NCBI GenBank assembly: GCA_025929595.1 | Contig: JAICQA010000016.1 | Location: 1 to 17,903 of the forward strand | Reading direction: 5' to 3' | From: Xanthobacteraceae bacterium | Lineage (GTDB): Bacteria > Pseudomonadota > Alphaproteobacteria > Rhizobiales > Xanthobacteraceae | DNA length: 17,903 bases | Shown here: positions 6,878-13,706 of the stretch, piece after piece | Layout of the letters: every line of letters starts with the position of its first letter | How positions within the stretch are numbered: the stretch's first letter is position 1 | Made by a program: the position numbers and the translations under genes | Notes under the pieces: generated by a model | Database searches by the model: none | What the model was told of the DNA's origin: nothing | The model's input: the letters and a program-made list of their open reading frames with translations, nothing else

Positions 6878-7408
6878 ATGCAGGAAAATGAGGCTTCCAG
6901 CGCGGCCGGCGTACGGACGCGGACGGTCACTTGGCAGGATCCCATGATCACGGCGCGGCTGGCCGGGACGGCCAGCGGGCTTGAGCTTTTGCAGCGCATG
7001 ATCCGGGGCGAGTTGCCGTCGCCGCCGATCGCCGAATTGCTCGGCTTCCGGCTGGTGCAGGTTGAGAGCGGTTTCGCCGTGTTCGAGATCGAGCCGCGCG
7101 AGTTTCACTACAACCCGATCGGAGTCGTGCACGGCGGCGTCGCCGGCACGCTGCTCGACTCGGCGATGGGGTGCAGCATCCATGCGACGCTGCCGCCCAA
7201 GACCGCCTACACGACGCTCGAGTTCAAGGTGAACCTGGTACGCGCGGTGACCAAGGATACCGGTCTCCTGCGCTGCGAGGGACGGGTGGTGCATGGCGGC
7301 AAGCGCGCGGCGACCGCCGAAGGGCGGCTCGTCGGTACGGACGGCAAGCTCTACGCGCACGGTTCGACGACCTGCATGATCTTCCCGCTCGACGGCAAAG
7401 GCGCCTAA
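6878..7408 (+). CDS. PaaI-family hotdog-fold thioesterase
   Basis: This 176-residue cytosolic protein has the single hotdog domain of the PaaI/YdiI thioesterase group (about residues 35-172). The characteristic block is HYNPIGVVHGGVAGTLLDSAMG (77-98). It holds Asn79, the His85-Gly-Gly turn at the start of the central helix, and Asp94, which is in the position of the general base or activating acid. It should hydrolyse acyl-CoA thioesters (aryl- or acyl-CoA); the exact substrate is not predictable, although the partial thiolase at the window start shows that acyl-CoA chemistry is present. The first 35 residues are an extension that, from memory, is also seen in alphaproteobacterial relatives (RTRTVTWQDP), so I keep ATG 6878. 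An alternative ATG at 6944 has AGGA upstream. A CRP-like palindrome lies just upstream. Confidence 0.9.
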   Translation: MQENEASSAAGVRTRTVTWQDPMITARLAGTASGLELLQRMIRGELPSPPIAELLGFRLVQVESGFAVFEIEPREFHYNPIGVVHGGVAGTLLDSAMGCSIHATLPPKTAYTTLEFKVNLVRAVTKDTGLLRCEGRVVHGGKRAATAEGRLVGTDGKLYAHGSTTCMIFPLDGKGA

Positions 7409-7433
7409 ATCGGTTTTCAACGCGTCACGCTCG

Positions 7434-7461
7434 TTGATCGGAGCGGCCTTGCTCCTATAGT
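7434..7461 (+). promoter_or_regulatory. Candidate sigma-70 promoter of the nitrilase gene
   Basis: TTGATC (7434-7439), a 16-base spacer and TATAGT (7456-7461) form a reasonable -35/-10 pair. Transcription would start near 7468 and give a leader of about 19 bases before GTG 7487, just long enough to hold the AAGGAGG site. A short ggagc/gctcc inverted repeat fills the spacer. The nitrilase may thus be independent of the thioesterase. Confidence 0.45.
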
Positions 7462-7486
7462 GCGCGCGTTGCGAAGGAGGCGATTC

Positions 7487-8428
7487 GTGACAAACAAGGT
7501 CGCGGTGGTTCAAAAGCCGCCGGTGATGCTCGACCGTGCGGCAACGCTCGAACTCGTCAATTCTGAAATCGCGGAAGCGGCGGCAAACGGGGCGGCACTC
7601 GTCGTTTTCCCGGAGACCTACGTGCCCGGCTATCCGGCATGGGTCTGGCGCATTCAACCCGGCCGCGACATGGGGCTCGCCGGTAAGCTGCACGGCACTT
7701 TGCGCGAAAATGCAATCAACCTCGCGACTGGCGACCTCGATCCGGTCTGCCAGGCGGCGTGGCGGCACAAGGTCACCGTCGTGCTCGGCATCCACGAGGT
7801 CGACGCGGAGTTCAGCGGCACGACATTGTTCAACACGGTTGTCGTCATCGGACCGGACGGCGCGATCCTCAACCGCCACCGCAAGCTCATGCCGACGAAC
7901 CCCGAGCGCATGGTGTGGGGTTTCGGCGACGCGCGCGGATTGAAGGTGGTGGACACGCCGGTCGGGCGGCTCGGCGTGCTGATCTGCTGGGAAAATTACA
8001 TGCCGCTGTCGCGCTACGCACTCTACGCGCAGAACATGGATGTTCTCGTTTCGCCGACCTGGGATTGCGGCGACGAATGGATCGCGACGATGAAGCATAT
8101 CGCCAAGGAGGGCGGCTGCTGGGTGATCGGCACCGGCACGGCGATCCAGGGCAGGGATCTGCCCGAGAATTTCCCCGAGCGGCTCAAGATCGTCGACGAC
8201 GAAGATTGGCTGTGCGATGGCGACGCGGTGATCGTGCGGCCGTTCGGCAAGATCGAGGCGGGACCGCTCCGGCGCGAGAAGGGCGTGCTCTATGGCGAGA
8301 TCGACCGGGAAGCGGCGGCGCGTTCGCGGCGTACGCTCGACGTGACGGGGCACTATTCGCGGCCGGATATTTTTCAGCTTCACGTCACACGCGCGGCCAT
8401 GCCGCCGGTGCAGTTCAGAGACGAATAG
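7487..8428 (+). CDS. Nitrilase / carbon-nitrogen hydrolase family protein
   Basis: The protein has 313 residues and one nitrilase-superfamily domain. The catalytic triad is visible: Glu43 in VVFPETYVPGYP, Lys133 in RHRKLMPTNPER and Cys167 in LICWENYMPL. Glu104 in GIHEVD is a candidate for the second conserved glutamate. CWENYMPLSRYALY and the C-terminal GHYSRPDIF are typical of true nitrilases (branch 1: nitrile to carboxylic acid and ammonia) rather than amidases. Whether the substrate is aliphatic, aromatic or cyanide cannot be read from sequence. The start is the GTG at 7487, preceded by a near-perfect AAGGAGG six bases upstream; the family N-terminus KVAVVQ begins right after it. A GTG at 7460 in the same frame lacks such a site. 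Its stop lies six bases from the convergent SGNH gene. Confidence 0.94.
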   Translation: MTNKVAVVQKPPVMLDRAATLELVNSEIAEAAANGAALVVFPETYVPGYPAWVWRIQPGRDMGLAGKLHGTLRENAINLATGDLDPVCQAAWRHKVTVVLGIHEVDAEFSGTTLFNTVVVIGPDGAILNRHRKLMPTNPERMVWGFGDARGLKVVDTPVGRLGVLICWENYMPLSRYALYAQNMDVLVSPTWDCGDEWIATMKHIAKEGGCWVIGTGTAIQGRDLPENFPERLKIVDDEDWLCDGDAVIVRPFGKIEAGPLRREKGVLYGEIDREAAARSRRTLDVTGHYSRPDIFQLHVTRAAMPPVQFRDE

Positions 8429-8434
8429 TTTCGG

Positions 8435-9277
8435 TCAGTGGCTGGCGGTCTTCGCTTGCGCGGCGGCGGTTGACTGCGCGGGCGCCGGCGCGGCGGAGGC
8501 ATTCGTAACAGTTGGCTGTGCGGGCGAGGCCTGCGCATTGGCGACCAGCGCCGCCGCCAGATTGCGCGCGAGGCAGCCATAGCTCCAGTCGTTCATGTGA
8601 AAGAGGTCGGGCGCAAGCATGTCGGAGAAGGCGTATTCGCGCGCCTCGTGCCAGTGCTGCATCAGCGCGAAACGGCGAAAGACCGGAACGTTGGCTTCCG
8701 CGCCGATCTTCGCCAGCAGCGCCACCATCGGCCGCGCATCGGGATCGCGCAGGACGTGCGGCGCATATTGCGGGTCGATCAGAATGACATCGGCGCCGGC
8801 CGCGCGAATGCGGCGCAATCCGTCGCGGATGAGCGGCGCCTGGGTTTCGACGCCGTTTTCGCCGAGGAGCGCGTTGGTGCCGACCTGCCACAGAACGAGA
8901 TCCGGCTTGTTCGCGAGATCGCGATCGAGACGCGCCAGCATCTGGCGGGCGTCTTCGCCGCCGACGCCGCGATTGAGGACTTTCACTTTCATCTTGGGCA
9001 GCAGCGTATGCAGCTCGTGCTCAAGCCGGCTCGGATAGCTGAATTCGCTGCGGCTCGCGCCCGTGCCGAAGGTGGAAGATGAGCCGAGCGCCAGGATGGT
9101 GATGTCCTCGTGGCGCAGCAGGCGTGCGGAAATCCTCGCAAGCGGACGCGACAGCTTTACGAGATCGACCGGCGCCTGGCATTCGAGACGGTGTATGGCC
9201 GCCGCGACAGCGGGCGCGACGAAAAGCGGCGCGCCGGCCACGGCCAGGGCGGCGAGCAGAATATTGCGGAAGCTCAT
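8435..9277 (-). CDS. Periplasmic SGNH/GDSL hydrolase-like protein, catalytic residues intact
   Basis: This 280-residue protein is the last gene of the acyltransferase-SGNH-SGNH operon. A signal peptide (1 to about 26, MSFRNILLAALAVAG...AVAA) sends it to the periplasm. The SGNH blocks are all present: nucleophile Ser67 in ALGSSSTFGTG (Gly-Ser-Ser replacing Gly-Asp-Ser), block II glycine in NRGVGGEDA (102-110), block III GTNALL with Asn135, and block V Asp224-x-x-His227 in DLFHMND. The last 35 residues are a low-complexity Ala/Pro/Gln/Ser tail. The family hydrolyses or transfers acyl esters; next to an OpgC-like acyltransferase, an acyl-transfer or deacylation role on a glycan is likely. The ATG at 9277 overlaps the upstream stop as ATGA. 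GGAGG abuts the ATG, with AAGGG at a better distance. Cys33 may be free. Confidence 0.9.
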   Translation of the reverse strand: MSFRNILLAALAVAGAPLFVAPAVAAAIHRLECQAPVDLVKLSRPLARISARLLRHEDITILALGSSSTFGTGASRSEFSYPSRLEHELHTLLPKMKVKVLNRGVGGEDARQMLARLDRDLANKPDLVLWQVGTNALLGENGVETQAPLIRDGLRRIRAAGADVILIDPQYAPHVLRDPDARPMVALLAKIGAEANVPVFRRFALMQHWHEAREYAFSDMLAPDLFHMNDWSYGCLARNLAAALVANAQASPAQPTVTNASAAPAPAQSTAAAQAKTASH

Positions 9278-10041
9278 CCTCCGATGCCCTTGCTTTCCTT
9301 CATTCCGGCACCGCGCAGGATGAAATCCGCCAGCAACTCGCCGATGCAAGTATGGATCTTTTCGTACAGCCCATCGTCCCTAAGCGAGGTCAGATCGAAA
9401 GTTCCAGCCACGTTCCAGTATCGCATGATCTCATAGCGGTCGAAAAGCGGCACTTCGGCGGTATCCGCAGCCTCGCGGATCGTGTCGAGATAGCTCGCGT
9501 AGTCGACGAGGCGGTCGGTACGGGGGCTGTACTGCATGTTGAGAAGGACTGCGTCCGCGCCGCGGTCGGCGATGGCCGCAAGGCCCTGTTCGACCGTGCG
9601 GGCAAAGGCATCGACGTCGGTCTGCTGAAGCGCGTCGACCGTGCCGATCTGCCAGATCACAAGCGACGGCACACTTTCCTCGGCGATGCCGGGCAGAAGC
9701 TTCAGCAGGTCCGCGGCCGGACGGCGGGCTTTGGCGCGCACGTCGATCTTGACCTCGATATCCGGCATCCGCTTTTTCAGCGCGGCCTCCAGATAGCTTG
9801 GATAGGAACGCCGTCCCTTGGTTCCGCCGACCTGCGAGGGCGAACCCGACACGATCGCGATCGAGAGCTTATTGTCGCGTTTTACGGCCTCGGCGACGCG
9901 ATGCAGCGCGGCCTGCGGCTCGACCAGGAACGGGGGCACATAGCAGGCATCGTCGTCGGCCGCCTGCAACGGCAAGCACGACAGGACCAGCGCCGCGGCC
10001 GCGGCCGATAGCCGGTTCAAGGTCATGCCTTTTGTCGTCAT
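9274..10041 (-). CDS. Periplasmic SGNH-like paralog with degenerate active site
   Basis: The protein has 255 residues. MTTKGMTLNR plus a hydrophobic core ending LPLQA (about residue 27) forms a signal peptide. The body aligns with the downstream SGNH gene: YPSYLEAAL against YPSRLEHEL, PSLVIWQIGT against PDLVLWQVGT, GADAVLLNMQYSP against GADVILIDPQYAP, and VPLFDRYEIMRYW against VPVFRRFALMQHW. The two are therefore tandem paralogs. Ser67 remains in SGSPS, but the block II glycines are Ala/Arg, the block III Asn is Val135, and the block V Asp and His are Gly224 and Glu227. Normal SGNH hydrolysis is therefore unlikely; a binding or partner role is inferred. ATG 10041 overlaps the acyltransferase stop as ATGA. 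ATG 10026 (residue 6) is an alternative start that would still leave a signal peptide. Confidence 0.87.
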   Translation of the reverse strand: MTTKGMTLNRLSAAAAALVLSCLPLQAADDDACYVPPFLVEPQAALHRVAEAVKRDNKLSIAIVSGSPSQVGGTKGRRSYPSYLEAALKKRMPDIEVKIDVRAKARRPAADLLKLLPGIAEESVPSLVIWQIGTVDALQQTDVDAFARTVEQGLAAIADRGADAVLLNMQYSPRTDRLVDYASYLDTIREAADTAEVPLFDRYEIMRYWNVAGTFDLTSLRDDGLYEKIHTCIGELLADFILRGAGMKESKGIGG

Positions 10042-11165
10042 GCTGCCTGTGTCCTGGGCGGGCGCTGACCGAGGGATTTGTACCATGACATCAGGGCGGC
10101 GAGTCCAATCATGGCGAGCAAGCCGCCGAGGGTCACCAGGACCTGCATGTACACGGCCGAGGAGAATTCGATCAGGATGAAGCCGGCCGTATAGGACAGG
10201 AAGACGCCGAGACAGAAGACCTCGAGCGAATGCCGGCCACAGAGGATTAGCGGCTGGGCAGGCGCAGAGTTCAACCACTTGGCGTTCTGCGGCACGAAGT
10301 GGACGGTGGTGAGCGCGAGCGCCAGAAAATGCGCGAGCCGGAGCGGCGACATGCCCGACTTATCGAGCGGAAAGATCACCATCCATTCCGGCAGGACGTT
10401 GAGCCAACGCGGCGACCAGGTGGTGGTCACCATGGCGAAGGCAGCGATGAGATAAGTGACGCAGAGCGTGATGACGGTCTTCGACTCGCGAAGCATGCGG
10501 ATCCACTCGCCGCCGGCGACCGCGCACCATGCGCCGATCGAAAACAGAAGTTGCCAGGCGAATGGATTGAAGAACCAGCCGCGGCCGGTGGGATAAAGAT
10601 TGAGATTGACGCCGCCAAAATAGGCGGCGGCCCAGACGGCGATGGAGAGCGCCAGGCCGAGTGTCGGCGCGCGCAGCATTAGCCACAGGATCAGGGGAAA
10701 GGCCGCCATCAGTACGATGTAGAGCGGCAGGACGTCGGCGTTGGCGAGCAGGAACCGCAGGCGCAGCACTTCGAGCAGCACGATCTCGGGGCGATTGAGA
10801 AAATGCAGCGTGACCATTTCTTCGGCGAAGAGCGGGTTTTGGAAATTATGGGCGACGTATGCGATCTGCGCGATGTAAATGACCGACAGGAATACGAACG
10901 CGACATAGAGTTGCCAGGCGCGCTTCAGAATGCGGGCGCCGGCTACGACGAAGCCCTGCTCGCGCATCATGCGGCCATAGACGAAGGCCGCCGTATAGCC
11001 GGAAATGAAAACGAAAATTTCCGCCGCGTCGCTGAATCCGTAGTTGCGGATCGTCAGCCATGACGCGCGGTTGAACGGCACATGATCGATGAAAATGAAC
11101 CAGAGCGAGAGTCCGCGAAAGAAATCGAGACGAAGGTCGCGTTCGCCGGCGGGTTTTGCGTTCAT
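10038..11165 (-). CDS. OpgC-like integral membrane acyltransferase
   Basis: This 375-residue polytopic protein has about ten hydrophobic segments from residue 17 to 362. It matches the OpgC family (related to acyltransferase-3). The N-terminus RLDFFRGLSLWFIFIDHVP carries Arg17 and His28, the likely catalytic region. GFSDAAEIFVFISGYTAA (43-60), GWFFNPFAWQLLF (196-208) and GRHSLEVFCLG (310-320) are OpgC hallmarks. OpgC proteins succinylate osmoregulated periplasmic glucans, moving an acyl group across the inner membrane. Here two secreted SGNH-like genes follow with ATGA overlaps and no glucan synthase (opgG/H) is nearby, so the acceptor glycan and the acyl group are open. No good Shine-Dalgarno precedes ATG 11165. 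A hairpin lies 40-60 bases upstream. Confidence 0.9.
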   Translation of the reverse strand: MNAKPAGERDLRLDFFRGLSLWFIFIDHVPFNRASWLTIRNYGFSDAAEIFVFISGYTAAFVYGRMMREQGFVVAGARILKRAWQLYVAFVFLSVIYIAQIAYVAHNFQNPLFAEEMVTLHFLNRPEIVLLEVLRLRFLLANADVLPLYIVLMAAFPLILWLMLRAPTLGLALSIAVWAAAYFGGVNLNLYPTGRGWFFNPFAWQLLFSIGAWCAVAGGEWIRMLRESKTVITLCVTYLIAAFAMVTTTWSPRWLNVLPEWMVIFPLDKSGMSPLRLAHFLALALTTVHFVPQNAKWLNSAPAQPLILCGRHSLEVFCLGVFLSYTAGFILIEFSSAVYMQVLVTLGGLLAMIGLAALMSWYKSLGQRPPRTQAA

Positions 11166-11205
11166 GCGCTTGGCTTGGGTCCGTTCGTGACTGTGCGCAG
11201 AGTGG

Positions 11206-11224
11206 CCCGCTCGGACCGAGCGGG
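11206..11224. repeat. Perfect inverted repeat between trmO and the acyltransferase gene
   Basis: cccgctcgg (11206-11214) and ccgagcggg (11216-11224) are 9-bp reverse complements around one base. As RNA this would fold with a shorter stem and about a five-base loop. There is no U-tract on either side, so it is a weak terminator candidate for trmO. It could equally be an operator or a leader hairpin of the downstream operon. Confidence 0.6.
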
Positions 11225-11272
11225 CAAATCAAATGGGCGGCGAGGGAACCTGGTGCGCCGCTTGTCCACGAT

Positions 11273-11740
11273 TCACCGGTCCGGAGAATCGACGGCGGGG
11301 CGATAGGGTTTCAGGTCGAGGAGCGGAGTGCCGTCGAGGCAATCGAGCCCGCGCACTGTCAGGACGGTGCCTTCGACGCCAAGCAGCTCGACCACCGATA
11401 CGGCGATGGGATTGGGCCGCGCCGGAGAGCGCAGCGCGAAGGTGCCCTGCGCCACGCCCGAATGGCGCGGCACCTGTATGACGAGATCGCGCCGGGCGCG
11501 ATCCATGAAATAGAGAACGAGAATGTGGCGGTAGGCTTCGAGTCCGGCGAGCGCGTTGGCGTATCGCGGGTCGAGCTCGATGGTGGAGACGGCGTCGCCC
11601 GCCTCGCGCGGGTTCTTGGGGCAGTCGGCCCGGTTCCGCCAGGGCGTCCGGATGGTGCCGATGAAGTAGAGGCCGGCATCGAAGTCCGGAGGCAGCTCGG
11701 TGCGAGTCTCGCCGGGTCGAATGTCGTCGCCGCCTTCCAC
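11273..11740 (-). CDS. trmO: tRNA (t6A37) N6-methyltransferase TrmO
   Basis: This 155-residue cytosolic protein has the TsaA/UPF0066 beta-barrel domain. The two signature blocks are present: GTFALRSPARPNPIAVSVVELL (99-120), which forms the S-adenosylmethionine and substrate site, and DGTPLLDLKPY (136-146). TrmO N6-methylates threonylcarbamoyladenosine at position 37 of threonine tRNAs, a mild aid to decoding. The protein lacks the C-terminal domain of the 235-residue E. coli enzyme, but such single-domain forms are common. The GTG at 11740 is chosen because GGGAGAG lies at good spacing upstream. The first 20 residues are variable and polar, as often in this family. It is read in the same direction as the acyltransferase operon but is separated by 107 bp containing an inverted repeat, so co-transcription is uncertain. 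Confidence 0.93.
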   Translation of the reverse strand: MEGGDDIRPGETRTELPPDFDAGLYFIGTIRTPWRNRADCPKNPREAGDAVSTIELDPRYANALAGLEAYRHILVLYFMDRARRDLVIQVPRHSGVAQGTFALRSPARPNPIAVSVVELLGVEGTVLTVRGLDCLDGTPLLDLKPYRPAVDSPDR

Positions 11741-11794
11741 GTTACTCTCCCGCCGTTCCCCTCCCTATACATGGGCGCCCGGGACGTCCGGCAA

Positions 11795-11837
11795 AAGGAA
11801 ACGCCGGAGGCTGGCCCGCCTCCGGCGCTATTTCCTT
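11795..11837 (-). terminator. Rho-independent terminator of the tiny membrane-peptide gene
   Basis: cgccggagg (11802-11810) pairs with cctccggcg (11819-11827). On the minus strand the stem is followed by TTTCCTTTT. An outer aaggaaa/tttcctt pairing (11795-11801 with 11831-11837) extends it past a 3-base bulge. It lies 41 bases beyond the stop of the peptide at 11878-11961 and about 55 bases before trmO, so it probably separates the two. Confidence 0.78.
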
Positions 11838-11877
11838 CGACCCCCCGAACCTTGCGGTCCGAACGGCTTGACCGAGC

Positions 11878-11961
11878 CTAGAACATGCCGAGCAGGACCG
11901 CTCCTACGAAGACAAAGGCGACACAGATCGCCAGCGCGTTGATCCTTTGGGCGAGATCCAA
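11878..11961 (-). CDS. Tiny single-helix membrane protein (27 residues)
   Basis: This short frame is not a shadow of any other gene. Starting at TTG 11961 it reads MDLAQRINALAICVAFVFVG and ends AVLLGMF before a TAG stop. That is a short amphipathic, charged head (Asp2, Arg6) followed by one hydrophobic helix (about 9-27), so the likely location is the inner membrane. GGGAGA sits seven bases upstream of the TTG, the best-placed ribosome site near it. A terminator with a U-rich tail lies 41 bases downstream, so the gene appears to be its own transcript. A loose -35/-10 pair (TTGCCC, 16 bases, TAGGTT) lies upstream on the same strand. No function can be assigned. Peptides of this size are usually missed by gene callers. 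The non-ATG start is the main uncertainty. Confidence 0.6.
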   Translation of the reverse strand: MDLAQRINALAICVAFVFVGAVLLGMF

Positions 11962-12272
11962 GGGTGTTCTCCCGGGCCGTTGAAACTGGGAACCAACCTA
12001 GGGCTCGACGGAACGAGGGCAAGCTGCAATTTTTGTGCGTTGCAGCGCGAATTGCGGACTTTCGGGTACCGGCGCGCGGCATGTCGTTGACCTGCCTGCC
12101 CTCGGCCGGCCGGCGCTGCGGTAAAAATAATTGCGGCCTCGGTGTCTAATTACCTGTCGACCTGTGGATCGAATGCGGCGACTTCGCGGCTCACGACGTC
12201 GCGCGTCGTTGACGCTGCATTAACGCACTTCCTTGAGCGCGCATTAAGCAGAAGCCTCGCATTTTCCGCGTC
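11962..12272. other. 311-bp region without a confident gene
   Basis: The left part holds the Shine-Dalgarno and putative promoter of the tiny membrane peptide on the minus strand. The right part is AT-richer around 12121-12155 (gtaaaaataattg...taattac) and carries two copies of gcattaa (12217-12223 and 12241-12247, 24 bases apart). It also has a 6-bp inverted repeat acgacg/cgtcgt (12193-12209). It probably contains the promoter of the extensin-like gene. I find no RNA gene. Confidence 0.5.
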
Positions 12273-13640
12273 ATGCCGCGCGGAAATGGCTTGTATCTCG
12301 TCGCCCCGTTGGTGGCGCTCTCCCTCATGGGCTGTCGCTTCGAGGTCGAAGAGCGTGAACCCTGGCGCGCGGAAGCCGAAGAGAAGTGCGTGGCCGAGCG
12401 GCTGATCCAGCCGTCGGAAGCGATGGAGCCGGGCGAGGCGGTCAACGGCAAGGGCACCTGCGGCATGACTAAGCCGTTCAAGGTCGCGGCCGTGAACGGC
12501 GGCTTCGTCGAGTTCAAACCGAAGGCGACCTTGTCCTGCCCGCTGATCGCGAACGTCGACGTGTGGTTTCACGAATCGATCCAGCCCGCGGCCATGGCCT
12601 GGTACGGATCGCCGGTCGTCGAGATCAAGCAGATCTCCGCCTACTCGTGCCGGACGATGAACGGGCAGCCGGGTGCTGCGATCTCCGAGCATGCGTATGG
12701 CAACGCGCTCGACATCGCGGCCTTCCGTTTCGCCGACGGTCGCGAAGTCGAGTTCAAGAAGGGCTGGAAGGGACGTCCCGAGGAGCAGGGCTTCCTCCGC
12801 GCGGTCCACGCGGCGGCCTGCGAACGCTTCTCGACCGTGCTCGCGCCGGGCGCGGACATGTTCCACTACGATCATATTCACGTCGATCTCGCGCGGCGCT
12901 CGTCGGGCCGCGCCATCTGCAAGCCCGCGCCGATGACCATGCCGGCGCCGAAGCTGCCGCTGCCCGAAAGCATGCCGGTGGCGCGTGCGCCCGCGGCGCG
13001 GCCGACGAAGCAGGCGCAAAACGATTTTCACGATCCTTACGCAGTTTCGCGCGGCGGCCGGCCACCGCAGCAAGCACCCATAGCCGCAGCTTCGCGCGAC
13101 GCGACATCACCATGGGCACATGGCACACCGCAAATCGTGCAGCGCCCGGCGCCCATGCCGCACGGCCCTTCAGTCGTTCAGCGCGACGAACCAGTGCGCG
13201 CGGCGGGCACGCCGCTCTCGCTCGGGAACCACAGTCTCGGCAATCAGGCGCCATCGTCCAATTCGTTCGGCGCGCCGGTGCCGATCGCGCAGCGTGTGCG
13301 TGAACGGCTCGGCTTCCAACAACAGGTCGAACCGACTCGGGGACGGTACATGGAGGCGCCTCCGATGCAGACGCCGCCGCCGCCGTCGCAGCCGGGCTAT
13401 CAGAATCCCTACGGGCTGGTGCCGCCGGGACGAATCCCGAGCGCGCGGCTCGGCGCCGATCCGACGGTGACGGGTTCGATTCCGAAAGAGACGAAGGGCA
13501 GGAGCGAGCCGAAGAAGGGCACGGCTGGCGCGCCGACGACATCGGCAGGCCTGATGAGCCCGCACTCGATCGCCGAACAGAAGCCGAGTTCGGAAGCCGC
13601 TTCGGTGTTCAACCTGCTTTCCCCGCAAAAATCCGATTGA
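12273..13640 (+). CDS. Extensin-like lipoprotein (extensin-like C-terminal family, LAS/M15-type metal site)
   Basis: The protein has 455 residues. The N-terminus (MPRGNGLYLVAPLVALSLMG, then Cys21) reads as a lipoprotein signal, although the lipobox LMGC has an unusual Met at -2. Residues about 33-218 form the extensin-like_C domain. It has a LAS/M15-type zinc signature, SEHAYGNALDIAAF (138-151, His140 and Asp147), with a downstream HYDHIHVD (198-205) supplying the HxH ligand. Several cysteines (39, 63, 89, 126, 183, 216) could pair in the periplasm. Related enzymes cut peptidoglycan peptides, so a cell-wall peptidase role is likely but unproven for this family. Residues 219-455 are a long Pro/Ala/Gln-rich, probably disordered tail. 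ATG 12273 has no clear Shine-Dalgarno; an in-frame stop at 12234-12236 rules out starts further upstream. The downstream gene follows after 66 bases. Confidence 0.9.
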   Translation: MPRGNGLYLVAPLVALSLMGCRFEVEEREPWRAEAEEKCVAERLIQPSEAMEPGEAVNGKGTCGMTKPFKVAAVNGGFVEFKPKATLSCPLIANVDVWFHESIQPAAMAWYGSPVVEIKQISAYSCRTMNGQPGAAISEHAYGNALDIAAFRFADGREVEFKKGWKGRPEEQGFLRAVHAAACERFSTVLAPGADMFHYDHIHVDLARRSSGRAICKPAPMTMPAPKLPLPESMPVARAPAARPTKQAQNDFHDPYAVSRGGRPPQQAPIAAASRDATSPWAHGTPQIVQRPAPMPHGPSVVQRDEPVRAAGTPLSLGNHSLGNQAPSSNSFGAPVPIAQRVRERLGFQQQVEPTRGRYMEAPPMQTPPPPSQPGYQNPYGLVPPGRIPSARLGADPTVTGSIPKETKGRSEPKKGTAGAPTTSAGLMSPHSIAEQKPSSEAASVFNLLSPQKSD

Positions 13641-13706
13641 GTGCCGCCTGCGCCGGCGGTTGCGCGCGCCCGTCAGCGGTTTAGGCTCATTGCTTCGGGA
13701 GGAGCA

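Noticed and set aside
6341..8383. A 680-codon open frame on the minus strand
   Set aside because: Only its last 125 codons are a credible gene. The rest is antisense to the thioesterase and nitrilase, which carry intact family motifs; high GC at third positions keeps the opposite strand open.
8426..8437. Very tight convergent stops of nitrilase and SGNH gene (also thiolase/GST and amidohydrolase/oxoprolinase)
   Set aside because: Gaps of two to six bases without terminators are notable but common in compact bacterial genomes and need no special explanation.
11828..12082. An 84-codon minus-strand frame over the gene-poor spacer
   Set aside because: It overlaps the 27-residue membrane peptide in another frame, is Arg/Ser/Gly-rich without hydrophobic or domain structure, and runs into the terminator stem.
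12217..12247. Two gcattaa copies considered as a CtrA box
   Set aside because: The TTAA cores are too far apart for the TTAA-N7-TTAA(C) spacing, so this is at most a direct repeat.
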